Origin: CAZSMK01 sp964608095
GTDB taxonomy: Bacteria; Sumerlaeota; Sumerlaeia; MWCT01; JAGHBZ01
Assembly (NCBI GenBank): GCA_964608095.1
Contig: CAZSMK010000069.1
Span: 1 to 27,756, forward strand
Reading direction: 5' to 3'
DNA: 27,756 nt
The notes under the pieces were generated by a model. That model searched no databases and was not told the origin of the DNA. It was given only the letters and a program-made list of their open reading frames with translations. Below, one piece after another: positions 24,422-27,756 of this stretch (the first letter of the stretch is position 1; every line of letters begins with the position of its first letter). The translations under genes and the position numbers were made by a program.

Positions 24422-25933
24422 TTATGGCTCACCCGGCATGCTTTTGTCCTTGTCCTTTTGCTCCTGTTGTGTTCGGCGTTGACTGAGAAAGGCGGGAATA
24501 TTCAGCAAGTAGAAAATACCCGTTGTGGTGGAGATATTTCGCAGGGTTCGACGGGTCTCGCGGAAAAATTCGTTATAGACTACCTCGGTCGGCGCTTCTC
24601 CTACTTCCTTGACCTTGGTGAGCCTCTCGAGTGCATATAGTGCGATAATGATTGAAAGAAGGAAGAGATATTCCAAGCCCCGAATGTCCAAGATGTTCAC
24701 CGTAAATATGCCGCCTTCCGGTAAGCGTGTCTTCAATGATGTTTGGATCTCCCAATACTCGAAATAATGAGAGATAAATCCACCTAAGATAGGAGCAAGT
24801 GCGGAGACGAGCGATACCAACGTTCCGTTAACCGCCAGATAGGCGGTTGCTTCTTCTTTAGGCGCCAGTTTATAGACGATATTAATCGTGGAAATAACAA
24901 TCCCCGCAATCGCCGTTCCCATCAAGAAATGAATCAGCCCAAGATACAAATGAGTGAAAGGATGTGGCTCGGGCAACGCGGTAAACGGCCACAGTCCGAG
25001 CGAAATCATATAGAAAATGCAGCTGATGTAGAACACCGGCTTATTCCCGAATCGGTCGACAATCTTTCCCCAGATAATGAGAAACGCGATGTTCATAACC
25101 TGGGCAAAAACGCTGTAACTAACCACGGTAGTCAGGGTTAAACCAAGGCGTTTGAACATAAATACTGTATAAAACGGTGCGCTGAGATTCAATGCAAAAG
25201 ACCATGCGATAATGGAGATCAGGACACGACGGTAGTTCTTGTCCTTGAGAGGGTGCTCGAGGATATCTTTAAGGCGGCGTCGTGGCTTGGGAACCTGGAA
25301 CAGCGGTTCATGAGCCTGATACAGTAATCCCGAGCCGATAAAGCCAAGGAGCGTGGCGAAGGAAAAAAGAACCGTATAACCCAGGAGCCATTCTTCGACT
25401 GTCCTGCCGGTCTTGTACAGATCGATTAACCAACCGGCAAGAAGACTTACCACCAGCCCAACGCCCAAACTGATGCTCAGGCGTCGCGAAAAAAAACGCC
25501 CCCTGATAGGGTCAGGGACAAGATCTTTCATCCATGAGTTCCAGCATGCATTCGCAATAGCCGCGACTGACGCTGAAAAAAACAGCAAGATCGGTAAGGC
25601 GAGTAAACGATGCCCCGAAACGAACAGTAACGGTATGAAGGCTATTATTCCCCAGAAGATTCTGCTTACGAGGGTTGAGATCAAGGTCAGTAATCTGCGG
25701 TTGGGAAAGAGCTGGATCAAGGACACGGCGGGTAGTTGAAATGCGTTTCCCAAAAACGGAATAGCCGCGATCAACCCGATAAGGAAATTTGATGCCCCGA
25801 GATTGAGAGAAAAATCGGTAAGAAAAGCCCCGCCGGTCAGCGCTACCATTGTCCATGAAAAAATGCCGTCAAACACTACATACTGAAGACTCCTCTTCTC
25901 GCGGCTTTTTGAGTTGTCAATCTCCTCGCTCAT
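24422..25933 (-). CDS. Major facilitator superfamily transporter
   Basis: A 503-residue membrane protein with about 12 segments in two halves and a central cytoplasmic loop around residues 215-230 ('FQVPKPRRRLKDILEHPLKDKN'). The first loop and TM3 region contain 'NRRLLTLISTLVSRIFWG', the post-TM4 segment 'DLVPDPIRGRFFSRR' (an A-like D-x-x-P-x-x-R-G-R-F motif), and the second half 'WGKIVDRFGNKPVFYISC', the repeat of the MFS loop 2-3 motif. It moves a small solute using an ion gradient; the substrate is unknown. The gene converges on hslV and is divergent from the nucleoside transporter across a 165-bp AT-rich gap that should contain both promoters. Confidence 0.9.
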   Translation of the reverse strand: MSEEIDNSKSREKRSLQYVVFDGIFSWTMVALTGGAFLTDFSLNLGASNFLIGLIAAIPFLGNAFQLPAVSLIQLFPNRRLLTLISTLVSRIFWGIIAFIPLLFVSGHRLLALPILLFFSASVAAIANACWNSWMKDLVPDPIRGRFFSRRLSISLGVGLVVSLLAGWLIDLYKTGRTVEEWLLGYTVLFSFATLLGFIGSGLLYQAHEPLFQVPKPRRRLKDILEHPLKDKNYRRVLISIIAWSFALNLSAPFYTVFMFKRLGLTLTTVVSYSVFAQVMNIAFLIIWGKIVDRFGNKPVFYISCIFYMISLGLWPFTALPEPHPFTHLYLGLIHFLMGTAIAGIVISTINIVYKLAPKEEATAYLAVNGTLVSLVSALAPILGGFISHYFEYWEIQTSLKTRLPEGGIFTVNILDIRGLEYLFLLSIIIALYALERLTKVKEVGEAPTEVVYNEFFRETRRTLRNISTTTGIFYLLNIPAFLSQRRTQQEQKDKDKSMPGEP

Positions 25934-26098
25934 CTTAAAAACGTGTCTACTTAAACAATATGTTCTTCATGATAGATTATTATAAATGTATGTTGATATG
26001 ACTGTAGTTTAAATTCCATCAAAAAAGCAAAAACTATTGCATATCGCTTGAAACTGTAATAGTGCTGATTTGACATTTCCCGCAAACGGAGAATGAGA

Positions 26099-27406
26099 AT
26101 GTTACAACTTCGTGGCATTGCTGGTATTATAGTCTTTATAGGAATAGCCCTTCTCTTCAGTACAAATCGTCGAAAAGTGCGATGGCGTCCTATTATGGGG
26201 GGTGTTCTTCTTCAATTTCTCATAGCAGCCCTCTTATTCTTGAATCCGGGCGGCATCAAAGCCTTTATGGTGATTAACAGCACCGTGGTATCGCTTCTCG
26301 ACCATGCCCGAGAAGGGGCGTATCTGGTGTTCGGACAATTGGCGATCCCGCCGGGGCAGACCGGTGCTGCAGGCGAGGAGTCCATGGGCTTTTTCCTGGC
26401 GTTTCAAGCTCTCCCGACCATCATCTTTTTCTCTGCTCTTATGTCATTGCTGTATTTCGTTCGCATTATGCCCCTCATCCTCAAGACTTTTTCTTATATT
26501 TTCACACGCGTGATGCATATAAGCGGCGCTGAAGCCCTCTGTACCTCCAGTAATATCGTCGTGGGCATAGAGTCGGTCTTTTCCATTCGACCTTACCTGA
26601 ACAAAATGACACGCTCAGAATTTCATCAAATCCTCACTGCAGGTATGGCGACTATCGCCTCGTCTGTTCTCGGTTTTTACGTACTCTTGCTTATCGAGAA
26701 GTTCCCCATGATAGCGGGTCACCTGGTCAGCGCCTCGTTGCTCAGCGCGCCTGCCGCTGTGGTTATGGCAAAGGCAATGGTCCCCGAGACCGAAAGCCCC
26801 CAGACTATGGGCAAGACGGTCAGCGGCGAGAAATTACCCGCTCATAGCCTTGTAGAAGCGGTGCTGCTCGGAGCGAATGAAGGGCTGAAGCTTACGCTCG
26901 GTATCGTCGCCCTTCTTATTGCCTTTATCGGACTCGTTTCGCTCGCCAATGCTATTGTCGGCTGGACCGGCGCACAACTCTCACATACCGGCTTACCACT
27001 GGCTGATATTTCTATAGAGAAAATACTCGGGTGGATTTTTTATCCCTTCACCGTGCTTATGGGTATTGACCTGAGGGATGCCGGCGCTATCTCAATAATT
27101 CTGGGTGAACGAACCATCCTGACAGAGGTGGTAAGTTACCAGCACCTTGCGGCTATGATGGCGGGTGGAAAGCTTGCCGATCCACGCTCTGCGGTGCTTG
27201 CGTCCTATGCGCTCTGCGGCTTCAGCCATGTTGCCGCGATTGCCATTTTTGTCGGTGGGATTTCAGCCCTGGTTTCCGAGCGTGCCCGGGACATTGCCCG
27301 CCTTGGTTTCCGCGCTTTGCTCGCTTCAACGTTGGCATGTTTTCAAACCGCCGCCGTCGCAAGCGTCTTTATTTCCGTCGATAAATCGCTTCTCTTTATC
27401 GGCTGA
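26099..27406 (+). CDS. Concentrative nucleoside transporter (CNT/NupC family) with variant binding motifs
   Basis: A 435-residue inner-membrane symporter with three family regions in order: an N-terminal segment ('LRGIAGIIVFIGIALLFS', 'WRPIMGGVLLQFLIAALLF'), a gate domain ('FFSALMSLLYFVRIMPLIL') and a C-terminal core. GGAG at 26088-26091 is 7 nt from this ATG but only 1 nt from the ATG two codons earlier (26093), so I chose 26099. The usual nucleoside-binding motif G-Q-T-E reads V-G-I-E here (Glu158 kept, Gln lost), and the second-half C-G-F-x-N-F-S-S reads C-G-F-S-H-V-A-A. The second-site Glu (in 'TILTEVVSY') is kept. The substrate may therefore differ from ordinary nucleosides. It stands alone as a transcription unit. 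Confidence 0.9.
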   Translation: MLQLRGIAGIIVFIGIALLFSTNRRKVRWRPIMGGVLLQFLIAALLFLNPGGIKAFMVINSTVVSLLDHAREGAYLVFGQLAIPPGQTGAAGEESMGFFLAFQALPTIIFFSALMSLLYFVRIMPLILKTFSYIFTRVMHISGAEALCTSSNIVVGIESVFSIRPYLNKMTRSEFHQILTAGMATIASSVLGFYVLLLIEKFPMIAGHLVSASLLSAPAAVVMAKAMVPETESPQTMGKTVSGEKLPAHSLVEAVLLGANEGLKLTLGIVALLIAFIGLVSLANAIVGWTGAQLSHTGLPLADISIEKILGWIFYPFTVLMGIDLRDAGAISIILGERTILTEVVSYQHLAAMMAGGKLADPRSAVLASYALCGFSHVAAIAIFVGGISALVSERARDIARLGFRALLASTLACFQTAAVASVFISVDKSLLFIG

Positions 27407-27666
27407 ATCTTTGTAAAAAAGTTGACCATACCCTGTATACTCGAATCAAGCCCTATGAGGAGAGGGCATATCGATTCAGGATCAGACCTCAATAAGGAAT
27501 GACCTTCCGGGACTATAAAGGTGATTCTCATACCACATTTATGGAGTGCCTTCGTAAGTTCGGTACACACTACCCATTTTTTCCGAGATTTTTACGCTGT
27601 CGGGATGAATAACATTGGAGCGATTCGCGAAATAGGGATTTTTGAGGAGAATGAGTTAGGATATAT

Positions 27667-27692
27667 GGCGTGAGGTCTCACGCCGATACAAA
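27667..27692 (-). repeat. Hairpin repeat module (GGCGTGA/TCACGCC), copy 2
   Basis: GGCGTGAG-GT-CTCACGCC (27667-27684) has perfectly complementary 8-bp arms. With the adjacent GATACAAA it is the inverted match of 6216-6241, differing at three of 26 positions. Confidence 0.7.
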
Positions 27693-27707
27693 TAGCCGAT
27701 CTCTCAT

Positions 27708-27748
27708 CCGCCACGGCGCGTTATAACCCCGCCGGAGCGAATGAAATT
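27708..27748 (-). repeat. Second shared module (CGCGCCGTGGCGG and AATTTCATTC), inverted copy
   Basis: The reverse complement contains AATTTCATTC (27739-27748), then the 13-mer CGCGCCGTGGCGG (27708-27720). The same two words in the same order occur at 6533-6542 and 6568-6580 on the + strand, with 25 and 18 bases between them respectively. Confidence 0.5.
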
Positions 27749-27756
27749 CTTAAAAA

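Larger units (their letters stand above)
27407..27756. other. Noncoding end region with shared repeat modules
   Basis: No gene is supported. The last 100 bases hold modules also present at 6.2-6.6 kb (listed separately). A GTG-started - strand frame overlapping the transporter's 3' end looks like a shadow. Confidence 0.6.

Noticed and set aside
27343..27570. 75-codon - strand frame (GTG start) at the end of the window
   Set aside because: It overlaps the transporter's 3' end on the opposite strand and has no clear ribosome site or recognised domain.

Overview
The window looks like part of the chromosome of a free-living, uncultivated-type Gram-negative bacterium of moderate GC content. It has an RND efflux system (which needs an outer membrane), a type IV pilus/type II secretion ATPase and platform protein, a GspG-like prepilin, a probable outer-membrane lipoprotein peptidase, HslV and DprA. 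The gene order, the prepilin C-terminus (an 'ATNGTVS'-type ending) and the short palindromic intergenic repeats resemble candidate phyla such as Sumerlaeota, Hydrogenedentota or Omnitrophota. That placement is an impression from memory and was not tested. I saw no tRNA, rRNA, CRISPR array, transposase or phage gene.

Layout. (1) 1-4855, + strand: an efflux operon with the end of an RND adaptor, an RND permease and a MATE exporter, joined by 4-bp and 1-bp overlaps. (2) 4943-6064, - strand: wecB (UDP-GlcNAc 2-epimerase). (3) 6065-7104: about 1 kb of noncoding DNA, full of perfect and near-perfect hairpins and ending in a start-less reading frame. (4) 7105-8133: an isolated gene of a DUF7309/DUF6930-like family. 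(5) 8456-9820: an M16 zinc peptidase with an optional lipoprotein leader. (6) 10051-12222, - strand: a prepilin with a clear terminator, and a radical SAM protein upstream of it. (7) 12223-12658: a second repeat-rich gap, carrying an inverted copy of a 66-bp repeat from region 3. (8) 12659-24317, + strand: a long collinear block, dtd - NTF2-like protein - proB - proA - pilB - pilC - unknown membrane protein - dprA - topA - hslV, with mostly short spacings. (9) 24422-25933, - strand: an MFS transporter. (10) 26099-27406: a concentrative nucleoside transporter (CNT family) with unusual binding motifs. (11) 27407-27756: noncoding DNA that shares repeat modules with region 3.

Working together. 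ProB and ProA catalyse the first two steps of proline synthesis. PilB, PilC and the prepilin are core parts of a pilus or pseudopilus machine. The adjacency of pilB/pilC to dprA fits DNA uptake by natural transformation, and the unknown single-pass membrane protein between pilC and dprA is the best candidate for an undescribed component. The other notable signal is the modular family of palindromic repeats at 6.1-6.7, 12.4-12.6 and 27.66-27.75 kb, two members of which bracket a 6.3-kb block as inverted repeats.
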